Shown here: positions 1-13,800 of the stretch, one piece after another
Layout: every line of letters begins with the position of its first letter
Numbering within the stretch: the stretch's first letter is position 1
Source: Musa acuminata AAA Group
Taxonomy: Eukaryota > Streptophyta > Magnoliopsida > Zingiberales > Musaceae
NCBI RefSeq assembly: GCF_036884655.1
Contig: NC_088348.1
Coordinates: forward strand, 28,586,501-28,650,500
Length of the DNA: 64,000 nt
Direction of reading: 5' to 3'
Position numbers and translations under genes: made by a program
Notes under the pieces: model-generated
Told to the model about the DNA's origin: nothing
Database searches by the model: none
What the model saw: the letters and a program-made list of their open reading frames with translations, nothing else

Positions 1-899
1 TACGCACCCGCTCCTTGCATTTAACATTGTCCTTCAGTATATGAGAAAGAACACTCGTAGCTTTGGAACACATCTGTAGTTAAAAATGATTAGTTAGACA
101 TTCACTATTTTTACGAATCTCAAGTTAGTGTATACAAATATCACATTAATATTAGATCACTAAAGTACTGCTTCAAAGGTTACTACATATCATGCAATAA
201 AGTTGCCACAACAATTTTCTTTTGAAGGCTAGAACAGTAAGTTATCAACTAACTAAACTTTTGAAAGTTAAAGATCACAACCATCAAAAACCTAGAACTT
301 CAGATTAACAAAAAAAATCAATTATGTTTTATCAAATACATATGGCGAAAGAGTGACAAACGAAATTGATAAAGAACCATAACAAGTAAACAATAACATG
401 CAGGGCATGCCCCTTTCGGCCACATTATAAGAATCAAATAGTTAGCAGTTATAAAAGACTTGAGAATTAAAGTTGCTAACTGCCAGAACCATGACTGAAG
501 AAAATAGATATCGATAAACAGTGCAGTTAAAATCAAATTGGAAACTACAAAAAAGAACCAACAAGGATTCAAGATAAAGCATGAAATCAACCCTTTAGTA
601 TAAAAATCTTATTGTGGTCACCTTGTGATGCAATTGGTAAAAAGAAAAAATTGATCCTGGTTCTATTGAATATCTGGCAAATACAGAATAGAACTTCAAA
701 GACTTAGAGATTAAAAATTTGTAAGCAATTTTATAATGGTGTGGCAAAGAGTGTGAAAAAGAGAAAAGGAAGAAGATGAGTAATTGAAGCAGAAGGCAAC
801 CACTTCCCTTGTCGTCAGGCTTCGCACATGGAGAATAACAAAAGAAAGAGGCATTAAGGAACGATATCTGTACCATCCACTCAATTGCTTCCAAGAGAA

Positions 900-955
<56 letters not shown>

Positions 956-3900
956 GTGCAGGAAAAAGAATCTAAATTTTCATTTTATATAAAAAGTATT
1001 AAAAACTTTCTTTTTTTTATTAAAAACTTAGAAGCAGAGATATATATACAATCATATTGGATCATTTTAGAGTGTGTCCTGTACCCACAATTTAAACATG
1101 GACTCTCTTAGACCATACACCTGTATCCACGACAGCTATGACAGACTAAAATCGATATTACACCTAACACTGATCATTGCCCAAGGTGGATGACCAGTGC
1201 TGCTGTTATTCTAAAACTTACATAATCTGGCTGGCTATGTTTCCATCTAAAAAATATGCTAGTAGCATATGACGGTAATAATTGAAAATGCACTAACAGC
1301 TGGTGAAACAACACAGAGAGGCTTCAACAATGGCAATTATATTAACAAGGTAACATTCATGTCAAGATGAAAGGAAATGTCAATAAGATGTGGTTGTTCT
1401 TAAGTTCCAAGAGTAACGGAACTAACCTCAAGATCTCCGCTAGCCCCATCTGATAGTAGAGCTTGTAAAAGCATACTGCCAAAAGAGCTTGTCAAAAGAA
1501 AATTGACTATGAAAAATGGATTGATTAGCAATTAGTAGTAAAAGATCATTAAAATCTTCATGGTGAATGCAAATAACAACCTTACAAAGCTGAAACTGGA
1601 AATACATCAGAACCATATTAACACAAAGACAAGAGAGGTTCTCTTCAACAGACCTTCCAAAAGGCATGCTACCACCAACTTCTGCAGTAGCATGATTTGA
1701 GCTTGGCTGAGGAGTCATTGTGGATGTCAACATTGCTTGACCATCAGAATTTTCCTGTTTCACATTTACAAAAATTTTGATGTAAAGAACTATCAAGATA
1801 AAAGATATAACCCAATATACATCAATTGTGCCAAATTATTGGTGGGTCTGGTCTTCATAGTCTAGAAAGGGAGAATAGAGAGAGAGTCTATGTGTCTGAC
1901 ACAGCAGAGATGAAAATTACTAGGACCATCATGATTCAATCTATCAGCCCTGCCAAGAGCACAGGCAATGCAGATGATTGCATGCAACATCACATTCTGA
2001 TTTTTAACTGTGTCGCGTGTGTCCAATTTATAGTAGTAAACTTCATAACAGCACATAATTAAATATAAATTAACACATCATCTCCTGAAATAATAAAATG
2101 ATGTATCACAAATACTGTTAGGTGGTGCTAATTTGCCAGAGCAGTGGGATGTCACACATAAGCAAGACTATCCTACAGCAAATAGTAAATAAGGGTGCAC
2201 CAACCTAGGGTTACCTTCCTGTCCACCCCCTTGGTGCTGTAGTTCATCAGAAAGATCAAGTGACAAATATGGAGGGGCAAACAAATGGTCAAGCACAATA
2301 AATTTTTAGTATTTTGCATGCATATTGCAAGACAGTCTGTAAGACTTGAAAACAAGAATTGAACAAGAAGTTATTAGCACTGATTTATTAAATGGTTTGT
2401 CTTATTTTATAGATTGTGAGACTCCAATATTTTCTCTCAGAACTTTATGCCATCAATCTATAAAAGAAACTCACAGCAAGATAATCTACACTCTGTTCTA
2501 TTTGATCGTACTCAAGATACTTTTTCATACAGCAAGAAAATCAATCATCACTATGACACACTGTACTAAATTTTTTTACATTAGATTTCTTAACTATGCA
2601 GAAGGCACTTGTGTATGAAACCAAGATTCCCAGGGTTGAAACACAAGAGCATGCCACTTATGTGGCAACACAAGTTAATACAGGCTTTAAACCAGGACAG
2701 AGGTACATTAGAACAAACATAGCGCATTGGCAGTGTCATGCCAATGGTATTTGTCTGGAGTGTTATTTCTCAGACTTAACGAAATTATGCATACCAATAA
2801 GACTGAAGCATAGAAGTACGGTGCATAATCAGAGGTTATGGCCTGGCTTCTTTTGAGTGGGCTTAGGTCTGTTTTTTTTTTCTTTTTCTGGCATGCATAG
2901 AACAAATTCGAGCTAGCTTTTTTACTCAAACCAGCCTCCCCAACAACCAGCTGAATGTCCCAACTATTTGAAGTCTTATGTGGATTTGCAAGTGATCTCT
3001 GCTTAAGAATGTTCACTAGTCAAACTAAAAGCAACCAAGTTTTTTTTTATTGTTTTTAACAAAGATTTCTTGGAGCTCCCTCTACCTGTCCTCACGCTAC
3101 TAATCTTTAATAAATTCACCTCATCTAATTAAGATATCTATAGGCCTTTTCTCTTGTTTTGCCTTTGGGGGCTACAAAAAATTGTTCACAAATGTAACCA
3201 TTTCTAATTCTATCTTTTATACCAACCCAACACATTCAACTCAACATCTCTATCTTAAACAATGGTAACACCTTCCTAACCGTCCAAATTTTCTTTTAAT
3301 CTAAGAGGAATGTGACAATCTTTCTCGTAGGTGTTGTTCCTAATCATCCAATTGCTCCTTCAATGTAAGGAGAATGTGGCCTCCTTTAACTTTTTGAGTA
3401 ATGTTTTCATTAATCACCCTTCCTGCTGAATAATATATCCAAGATATTAATTTTTTTCCACAAAATTTTCATCAATCTATGTTAAGTATACTCTCGATTT
3501 TTTGCAAAAATTTTCATCCATCATTAGAGTTATGCTTCATATATTCGGCTTTAGTCCTAGTAAAAATCAAATTCTTAGTGTCTAGTGTGTCTCAACCGCT
3601 TAGGTTTAGATTTAATCTCATCTGAACTCTCATCAATCAAATTTACACCCTAATATAGTTTATCTTCAATATCATTAGTAAGTTTATCCATAGTGGTTTT
3701 TAAGAAAATGAGGAAATCAGAATAGATCTAATATATACCTTTAACTATAGGGAACTTGAGAAATGCTCTTTGTATATGCCAAACATTGATGATAAACTCA
3801 ATCATACACATCATCACACAATATAAGTATTAGATATCCCTTTCTAAAACTAAACTCATCGTAATAAATATTTTGAAAGTCAATAGATTTTTTTCTAGAT

Positions 3901-6900
3901 CATTAAAATCATGTGGGATTTTTTCTTCACTATATTTTTCGTTAATTATATAAATGCATAGCCTTATAATTAATCTTCCAGATATAAAGCCAAAATATGT
4001 TCAGATTTACTTGTCTTGTGTCTTAATCTTCACTCAATCACCCTCTTTTAAACTTGTATGAAATGATTTATTAGCTTAAGAAATAACACTGGAAGACACC
4101 ATGCCATTTATTATAAGGTTTCAAATAATCAAGTATCATGGAGCTTAAGGCCCAAAGGCAATCTTGTCAATTTGTTATAACTAGAATGTGACTAATTATA
4201 ACTAACTAGTTTACACAAAAAAATTTATAAGGACTTCTGTGTTCTTGCTTCCTGAGAGAAGAAACATATCTAGTCTAAAATGGTATAAGCTATGGTGTAC
4301 TTTCTATTATGAATACAATTCTCCAAGAGTGGGCATGGTACAAATTGTTTTTCTTTGACAAATCTCATACGACCCTCCAAGGGAAGACATGACAGAAATG
4401 TTTTCCATGTCAAAATTGTATATGACATTTTTCATTAAAAATGATAATTGGGACTTGTAGCTTTGTTGTTATATTGTCCATTAAAAATAATATCATATCA
4501 GACAATCACGAATTTTACATTTCTGAAGTCATAGCATAACTATTGAAATGTCTAAAACAATAATAAATTTCACATTAGTGAAGCCATAGCATAACTAATG
4601 AAATGCCAAAAACAAAGCTGCATGATTCTATGTTCTTGTAACATGAATTAATGAAAAGCACAGATCACAAGTCTTAACATTGTTTGTCTAATATAATAAT
4701 AAAGATAGACAAGCACAAATATCAACTTGTTACAATTATAACATGGTTAGTTATCTAACATGCTACATAAATGGAAGATGCATGATCTTGCACACGCAAA
4801 GTAAATTATGAAAAATGCATAGCTAACAAGTCTTGCCATTGTTCATCTAAAAATAATAATCATATTAGATATCTAGACAGACATTATCTAGCTTGAAAAT
4901 ACAGGATACTTATTAATTATGATAAAATTTGTTGAAGTTCAGAAGTCAAGAAACAACCTCACAGAAGCATTTGAAAACATAATCAGCTGCTATGAATTCC
5001 TGCAATGTAGAGGTGCGCAAAATGATACGAAAAATGGCATTTAAGGCAGGTTCAAGATGAGGCTCTTCTCCAACTAATTTACTTCCAAGAATGTCAAGAT
5101 TGTGAGAATGTTTCATAACCAAGTCCCCTATACAACGCAAAGCCTGAAAGTGAAGTTTGTATAAGATTAGAAGGCAAAAGCAAAAAAGAAACAAAGAAAA
5201 CGAAAAATCAATCGGAGGTTCATAAAAAAAATGCTGACAAAGCTAAAGCACTAACAGTAAATTGATTGTACACACCTAAGAATGTAAGATATGCAGAACC
5301 TCAACTTTGATAAAAAGGGAATGCAAATTTAAAAATTAATAGACTCTATTTTTATACCAGGACTCACTCAGTGTGCTACACACCAAAACAAGATTACCAA
5401 ACTAACAAGAAGATAACTGGCTTCATTTTCCTACCTTCTTTTTTCTCCATTTATTTTTCAGCGACCAAAAAGAGCCTCCGAAAGGAAGCAAACCATAGTT
5501 ATGGATGTCAGTCTTGTGACTCTTGTCAAAAAGATTTCTTGATAATCTAAGAGGAATATGCTAATGTTGTTCTTCAAGAAAGAAGGGCAAGGCAATAGCA
5601 TCTGATTCACATGAAAGGAAACGTCTAATCTAGAAGTAATTTGATCCACATAAACGAATTTGTTTTCTGGCCATATAATGGATAGCCTCTAGAATTTTAA
5701 TATACTATTCTGAATTTAATGATCAAAGTCATTGATATCTTAATATACCAACAGCAGATGATAATACGACATTATGCCATAGTCCAACACAAGGAACGCT
5801 GTCTCATGTTGATAGGCCATATGAGTTGCTGGACGATTGCTTTCTAGATTTCTAGGGAAAGTTAACTATGGTCCCCTTAAAATTTTAAGGCATAAAATGA
5901 TAAAAAAAATTCCTTAACCTCTTCCCTAAAACTTTTGAACACATCTTTTCAAAAAGTAAATTTCTCCATATCCCGGATCCTAACTTTTTAACATACCTGT
6001 TCAAAAATTACAAGTTCTAATCTTTCCTGAGTTTTAAGGCATAAAATGATTAAAAAAATTCCTTAACCTCTTCCCTAAAACTTTTGAACACATCTTTTCA
6101 AAAAGTAAATTTCTCCATATCCCGGATCCTAACTTTTTAACATACCTGTTCAAAAATTACAAGTTCTAATCTTTCCTGAGTTTTAGCACAAGAAATACTA
6201 AATAAACCAGCATCCAATTCCTTTCTAATAATCCAAATAATTTATATTCACATTCAATGAAACAGTCTCCACCACTTTTTGCCTTGCCAAGTTGTGCATC
6301 TGTGATGCATGAGAAATCCTAAAAGCAGAATTCAAGAACAAAACTATAGACCAGATCAAACCATCCAGAAAGGGATGCTAACACATACCGATTCATGTGT
6401 GGACCATTAAATATCAGCCAATACATTCCAGTATGAGGTGTTCTACGTGAAATTGCATTCCTTGGTATGAACTAATACTTCAATCACCATATAGCTAAAG
6501 ACTATTCGAATCAATTTAGTATGAAGCAGACAAGTTTATCGTGAGGGTCCATCTTCAAGTGAAAGAGCATAGACAAAAAGTTTCTCCTTGTAATTTAGTA
6601 TCTTACCAAACAGCGCAATGCGACCGGAGCCCATTGACTTTCAACCCCCAGCAGTAAGAGATGGTCCAAGATTTTCTTCTGAAGTTGTTTTCAATTGATC
6701 GAAAAACAAATTTCACAATCAAGCTGAGAATGGAGATCAAATACAGCTTAAACGAATAGCGAAAAATTTATACCTGAGCTAATGCGGTTTGATTTGATAG
6801 TTTATTAGCATCTTTACCTGGCTCACTTGCTGAGCCTCCCATCAAAAGCAATCGAACTGTTTCCAGTGCACTGAGTAGATTTATCGTCTAACAGCAAGGC

Positions 6901-9900
6901 AGTTGTTTCAGAAAATAACAAAGTACATATTATAGTACATATAATGTCTTATAGATTTAAAAAACCCATATTCTATTTTATAATCACTATCCAAAATATC
7001 ACAAAAACTTCCATTTTGGGAAAATAAAGACTCATACCTTCTGTTGAGTAAAATTGTAAGCACTACCTCTACGAAGCTTTAGTATAGATACTAAAGGATC
7101 AAATCCAATGGTCTCTTTCAGCAACATCTAAACCAAGTTTTTGACAGTTAAAAGATAGAAAGGCAGTTCAGAATTTGAAATTAGCAACTAAAAGTACAGT
7201 ACCTGATTGGATGTACTATTACGAATAAGATTATTCAGCAATTCAAGACAATCCTGTTAAACAACTGAGATATTAATCAAAAACATATGGAATGAAATAC
7301 TTATGGGTATGCTTACAGTCTACAGTATTATTTACCAAGAAAAAAATAACTCAAGAGCATGATATCATTGTTTTTACCCAAGGTTTGGCATACCGTAATG
7401 TATCACCCGATATGGGTAGTATGTACCGGTACGATAGGGGACCAGTGCGTGGACCACCCTATACTGAATAGTACACGTTACATGACCCCGTATCGAGCGA
7501 TACGGGTGGGTTGAGATTGCTCTCTTTCAAACGATCAATTTGATTATTTGAACCATAGGAAAGGGTTTTTAAACTCTTTCCTCCCCCCTCTTTCAACCCA
7601 TTTCACTCTCTCAATCTCTTCAAATCTCTTAAACTCTTTCTTAATCGCATCTCTCTTTCTCATAATTTTACTCAAACCCAACAAAGCTACGATTTGTGGA
7701 TTGGATCAAATTTGAGAGGTTAATTTGAGAGGATTAAGAGGAAGAACATCCTGATCAAGAGATATGTATTCTCTTTCTATATTTTTATTGATTTATGAAA
7801 TGACTAAGTCTATTCTATATGGTTAATCACTTAATGTCTAACATGTTGTTTGACATGTTTTTAATGGTAAAATAGTATAATTAAAAAGTAATTAAGATCT
7901 ATAATGTTGTGATTAGTGTGTCTAATGATGATTTTTTTCAAAATTAGACACTTAATTGGTCAAATCTTTGTATTTCATGCATATTAAGGTGATTTAATTG
8001 TTTGTGATGGTATAATAGGTTTAATTAGATTTTAATTAAGTTTTTTTAATACTGTAATTAGTAATTTTAATGATGGCCTAATCAAAATTTTATTACAGTG
8101 AAAGAGGATTAGTTAGGGATTAATTAACTATGTTAATGATTTGATTAGTCTATTTAATTACAATGATATTGAAATTTGACCAATATTGGATCAATTAAAT
8201 GTTTTTAATGTCTATTAGAGTGTTTGACATGTTTATAGTGGTGAAAGAGGAATAATTAGGAAATAATTAACTATGTTAATAGTGTGATTAATATAATTAA
8301 TGATGATTTCATTGTAATTTGAACTATATTAGATCAAATTTACATATTTAATGCTTCTTAGGATGTTTGACATATTTATAGTGATAATATAGAGCTAATT
8401 AGGGTTTAATTAAGTTTGTTATTGCTATAATTAGTGTATTTAATGATAAACTTAATGATATTGAGTCAATTCTACGTATTTAATGTTGAATAGGTTGATT
8501 AACATGTTTATAGTGACGAAGTGGTGTTCATTATATATATTTGTACCTTGTTATTTTAATTTAGGGTTAATTGCAGCTTGCTTACTTGATTCAATCTTGG
8601 TAGGAACATGACACATAAGGAATAGGTACATAATGACACTTTGGATCATGCTCAAAAGATAGACGGGAACTTTCATCATTGGCAATGTATTTATTGTTGC
8701 TACATTGGTAAGGGTGAAGGAATCACCCGAATGAAGATGCATTTGGCCAATGAGTATCTCGATGTTGAAAAATGCAAGAAAGTAACGACGAAAGTCCATA
8801 AATCATTTCAAGACAAGTTACAACAAGTACGAGAAGATACAATGAAAAAAAAAAGGCAAGAGCTAAAGAAGAATGCTACAGGGTTACGTAGGAATCGATT
8901 TATGACGAATATGAGAGTCGTGGTAATGATATTAACCCGGATCTTAGACCTGGTATTTGTGCATCACTAGAGCATTAGTACACATACGAGAAAGTAATGC
9001 GGCATCGATGACCTGACTCACAATGGGAGTATGGTGGTCGCAGTGGGTCTGTGCCATAAGGAATCCAAAGGTCGACTAACATGAGGCAGCTAATTCCCCC
9101 CCCCCCCCAATTAGGTTGGTTCGATAGCATGATACAAGGTGGAATACGTGATTTTATGAGAGGACTTGGTAGGAGGTCAGCATTAGATATTATTGATATT
9201 GATCCACAAGCATATCCTCCACATACAGCGAAGCAAACATGAATTGACGATGCATGAAAGGGGAAAAGGGAAAAAATAGATAATTTTAAGCAGATGCGAC
9301 AAAGCTAACAGGACATAGACACTTAGCAAAACTTATCATATCCATAGTTATCGTATTATAGAGAATCTTATGGCCAACAGCAGTACGGTGATAGTTGGTT
9401 ATTCTTCTTCAAGCAACAATATGATGATCGATCTTATGATACAGAGCAATAATCCATGGCAAAAGTAAAAGTTCTGACATTCTCTATGCTTCACACCAAT
9501 ATATGCCATAATCATCCTTGCCTCAACAGTCACCTCGGACAAATGTGATTCACAACAATTAGACTACAACCATCACTACGTTGATGCACCAATGGCATAC
9601 GATATATCAATATACTATGTCGTAGAATCAATTTCAGAATTGGGTCCGACAAATATATCAAATTGATATACAGATACAAAGGATCGATGACCCCGATCCA
9701 CCGCCCGTGGAGTTTCGTCGTTCTTTTTTATGGCAGCACCAAGTATATCCATTGATTGATTACTTGGTTCATTTGAATCTTTAAGTTTAAGTTGTTTAAA
9801 AAATAATCTAACAATTCAAATTATTATTTTTGTATATAATTCAATATTAACGGAAGGATAATCCAGAACATATCGCAAAGCTACTCCTCAAGGTTCGAAA

Positions 9901-10740
9901 TTTAGATTATTTTTTATAAAATTATACAATTTATATTTATTTCCAACTTTAAAACCTTAATCTATTTTTTTCTATTTTTAGAAAATTTTGGAGCTATTTT
10001 CGATAATTATACTATATTGTCGATGTGCCTTGCTATACCAATATACGATACGTCAGTATGCCTCAATATATATCGTACCGATAGCCAGTCGATACACCAG
10101 TATAGACCAGTAAGGCAAACCTTGGTTTTTACAAAAGAATTTGAATATTGAACAACTAATATATAAGCTACTAGGAGCAAAGAGAAATCATCACAATTCA
10201 TGAGAGAACACATTCCAAGTGTATAAATGAAAAAATAAACACTAAGAGCAAAGAGAAATCATCTAGATGATCTATCAATCTAAATACATGCATATCTTTC
10301 CCAAAAAAAGTTTGTGTCAAGGTTTTTAATTTTGAATGATACCGCCCGGTCTGCCAGTAGACAGGTACATAGACCGCCCGCTACCGGGCGGTACCGTCGA
10401 TTGAGGTTGTTATCGTCCTAAATCAGGTGACGAGGGAGAAGAAAAAAGAGGGGTGACCGAGGGAGAAGAAAGAAGAGGGAGAAGGGGAAGAAAGAAAAGG
10501 GAGAAGAAGAGGAGAACCTATAGATCGGCGTCGCTCTCCCTCCTCGTCTGTCGGCGACTTCTCATCCGCATGGGGAGAATAACCCTCGACGTCGCGGGGA
10601 GAAGAGAGGCGACGCCTCAGTGATAACGGTTTTTTTTTTACTTATATATATATATAAAGGCGAAGTCGTCAGGTTTTTCTACGACATCACCTCGATGACG
10701 TCGCCCCGCATGGGGAGAAGAGAGGTGACGTCACCTAGAA

Positions 10741-10822
<82 letters not shown>

Positions 10823-13800
10823 CGAATAGTATACCGAAATATACCGCTCGGTATACAATACCATAGCATACCGAACAAATCTCGAAACTCTAGTATGGTA
10901 CGAAATTTCAATCCTTGCTATCTGTTTTATGATTTCTCCATCGCATGCATTTCTTCACCAAGAGAAGAGGCAATCTGCTTTGTCACAAATGCTTTCTCTG
11001 TAAAGTAAGTGATTATCCATCTAATGCGTGATGTACATGCTGAAATCTAGACCCATATAACTTGTCAAAGAGATCTTTTGAATAATAGAAGTTGCATAAT
11101 AACATATTACCAATAGTCTGCAAAGTACGGATTTGAATTTACAATATACAAGAATACAGCTCTGAATGCTCAAAAAAAGGAAAGAATGAGACAGATAAAA
11201 TTCAGAACATACAGTCATAATTCATCATATAATGCGCAAAGTACCTAGCTTCTTCAAATGCATTGGCAGAATAGCCAAATACAAATGTGCCAACTAATGA
11301 CTTCATATGACCAGTCTACCATAACAAAACAGGAAAATCATAGCGAAAGAACTTGCTCACGTGCTATCCAATAAAAGCTTAGGAAGTTCAAGATGGCACA
11401 ATTTGTATAGCACTATAGTAGTGGGACCAAGGCATTTACAAATCCAAGGATATTGTACACATAGCAACATTAACAGAACTAGAACTAGGGAAAAGGACAT
11501 TGAAGTTGGGTGAATATAAGGGCAGAACTTGGTACAACGTTAAGGTTGCTCCTTTGCGACTTGGGTGCAAGTTACGGAAACAGCCTCTCTATAGAGTTAA
11601 AGCTAAATACATTGATCCTCCCCAAACCTCACAATGGCTAGTCTTGTGTACTGGGTACACCATTTTTAAGTTGAGTGAATATCCATGTTACTAACTTAAA
11701 CTTCAATATTCTTATGGGAGATTGTAGCAAACCAAAAAAATTCATCTATCCTCTTCCGTGCACCAAAGAGGAATGGACTGAAAGATTACGTTATGAAGTA
11801 CATTTAAAATGATTAATATCATAAATGGATGTTTAAATAATTACCTGCACAACCACACCTCCTTCTGAACCTCCTTCTTCTCTAATGATGCTAAATATCT
11901 TCTCAAATGCACCTTCGAACACCACAATTTTTTGAATCTCCTGAAGATCAAAAGCTCATTAAGAGAAGCTAGTAGCATACTTGGGAATCATAATTCAACT
12001 AATAAATCATCTGAGTGAAGATTTACCTCTGCCTCACGAGTTAAATAAGTAAGAAGAAGTAAGGCTTCATTTCTTATAACCTATCATAAAGACAGAACCA
12101 TCATGTCAAAACAAAAAACAGTAAACGGAATTGGTTCAAAATGATACACATAATAGAGAGAATAACATATTTGAATGACCAATGTTCTAAAAAATAACAC
12201 CATATGCAAGTGGTTGATATCCCACATAGCACATAGCAGGCATATATGCTATATATATTGACACATTGGAAATATATAACCAAATAAGCAAAGAACTTAT
12301 GCATGGTATTAAGTTATACGATACATGCAGAGGAGTTATTGATTAAAATCCTATGAGCAATTTTATACTATTAAAATAATATATGAATAAATATAATAAC
12401 ACTAAGGAAGAAACCTAGACCACATATGATGAACAAATACTTCAATTGATGTGGACACTCATATGCAGCTGCATATACATGGCAATGCAGATTGCTTCAG
12501 CAATAGCAGCTGCCTGCATCTGTGCAGCCACATATATGGCTGCATAGAGTGCATGCAGTAATACCACATACTGACCAACAAAGCAACAATATGCAATCAC
12601 GTATGCAGCCACATAGACGACATTTTAGAACATTGTAACATAATGACACTTGCGAGTAATTTCCAATAAACATATGTGTCCAAGATAGAGTTCATACAAG
12701 ATCAATGTATTTAGACTAGCCGAAACTTAAATAACAAGCACAAAAATGAAGGGCATGTGAGTTGTGAGAAATGGCAACCAAAAGAGCTAATTGCATATTG
12801 TAGTCATAGTCAAGTTGCAAGCATCATATAGGGCCAAATAATAATTAATGTGGTTATATCTAAGGAAAAATTGTTTGTCAGAAAGAAATTTTATCCTAAT
12901 ATGTCATCTATGCTGTTTCTTGTATATGAGGTAACTACTTGAATAAGATCTTCAAATAAATACAAAATTGTTAAGCTATGAAAAGAAAAGAGAATACTGA
13001 TTCAAAGTAAAATGTTGCCTATGATGTTGAATCTCAGTAATTATCGCCTTTTGCAAGATTTTAAATACTGCTAATGGAACCCTCCACTGGAATTTTATCA
13101 CACAGGTATATTACAAAACACTCCAATTAAAAATACCAAACTTTGTTTATTATGTCAGTAAATACTAAACTATCTACTATGTTGGGACCCACAAACATAG
13201 TACATATATACCAAATATATGCCATTTTACCAAGACAGTTTGTACAGCATCCAACAAAATCTAGAACAATGATCCTAAAAATTGTGCATAATTTCATGTC
13301 AAAATGAAGGCACTACTACTATTAGTTTAGTAGTAGCTGTTGCTGCAACAACAGTAGCAGCAATTGTACAAATACTATTAACTTGGATTGAAATGGTGGA
13401 ATTCTAACCTCACGATCCATAAGCATATCCATTAACCTAGTTATACCACGAGGAATGGAGAGAATTGCTTCCTGTAATCTGAGGCAATAAGCAAAACAAC
13501 CTAAGATAAGAAATGTAACCTATGATCAACTCAAAAGGACATAAGAAAAAGATGACAGCAATTCAGTATGCATGAATACCTATTAGGTGAATGTGTAAGA
13601 AGTGCAGTTATAATCTGAAGTGTGTAATATCTAACATAAAAGTCATCTTCTGACTGCAAAAAAGAAGAAAAAGAGAAATTAAAATGTTATCAAAAAAATA
13701 CTGCTAAACAAGAGGAAACACTTACCAACAAACTGAGAAGAAGAGAAATGCTCTCTGATTCTCGAGAAAGCAGATCAGAATTCACTAAAGCTGGCTGAAC

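Noticed and set aside
10620..10864. Alternating Ile/Tyr open frames on both strands
   Set aside because: Translation of the TA microsatellite.
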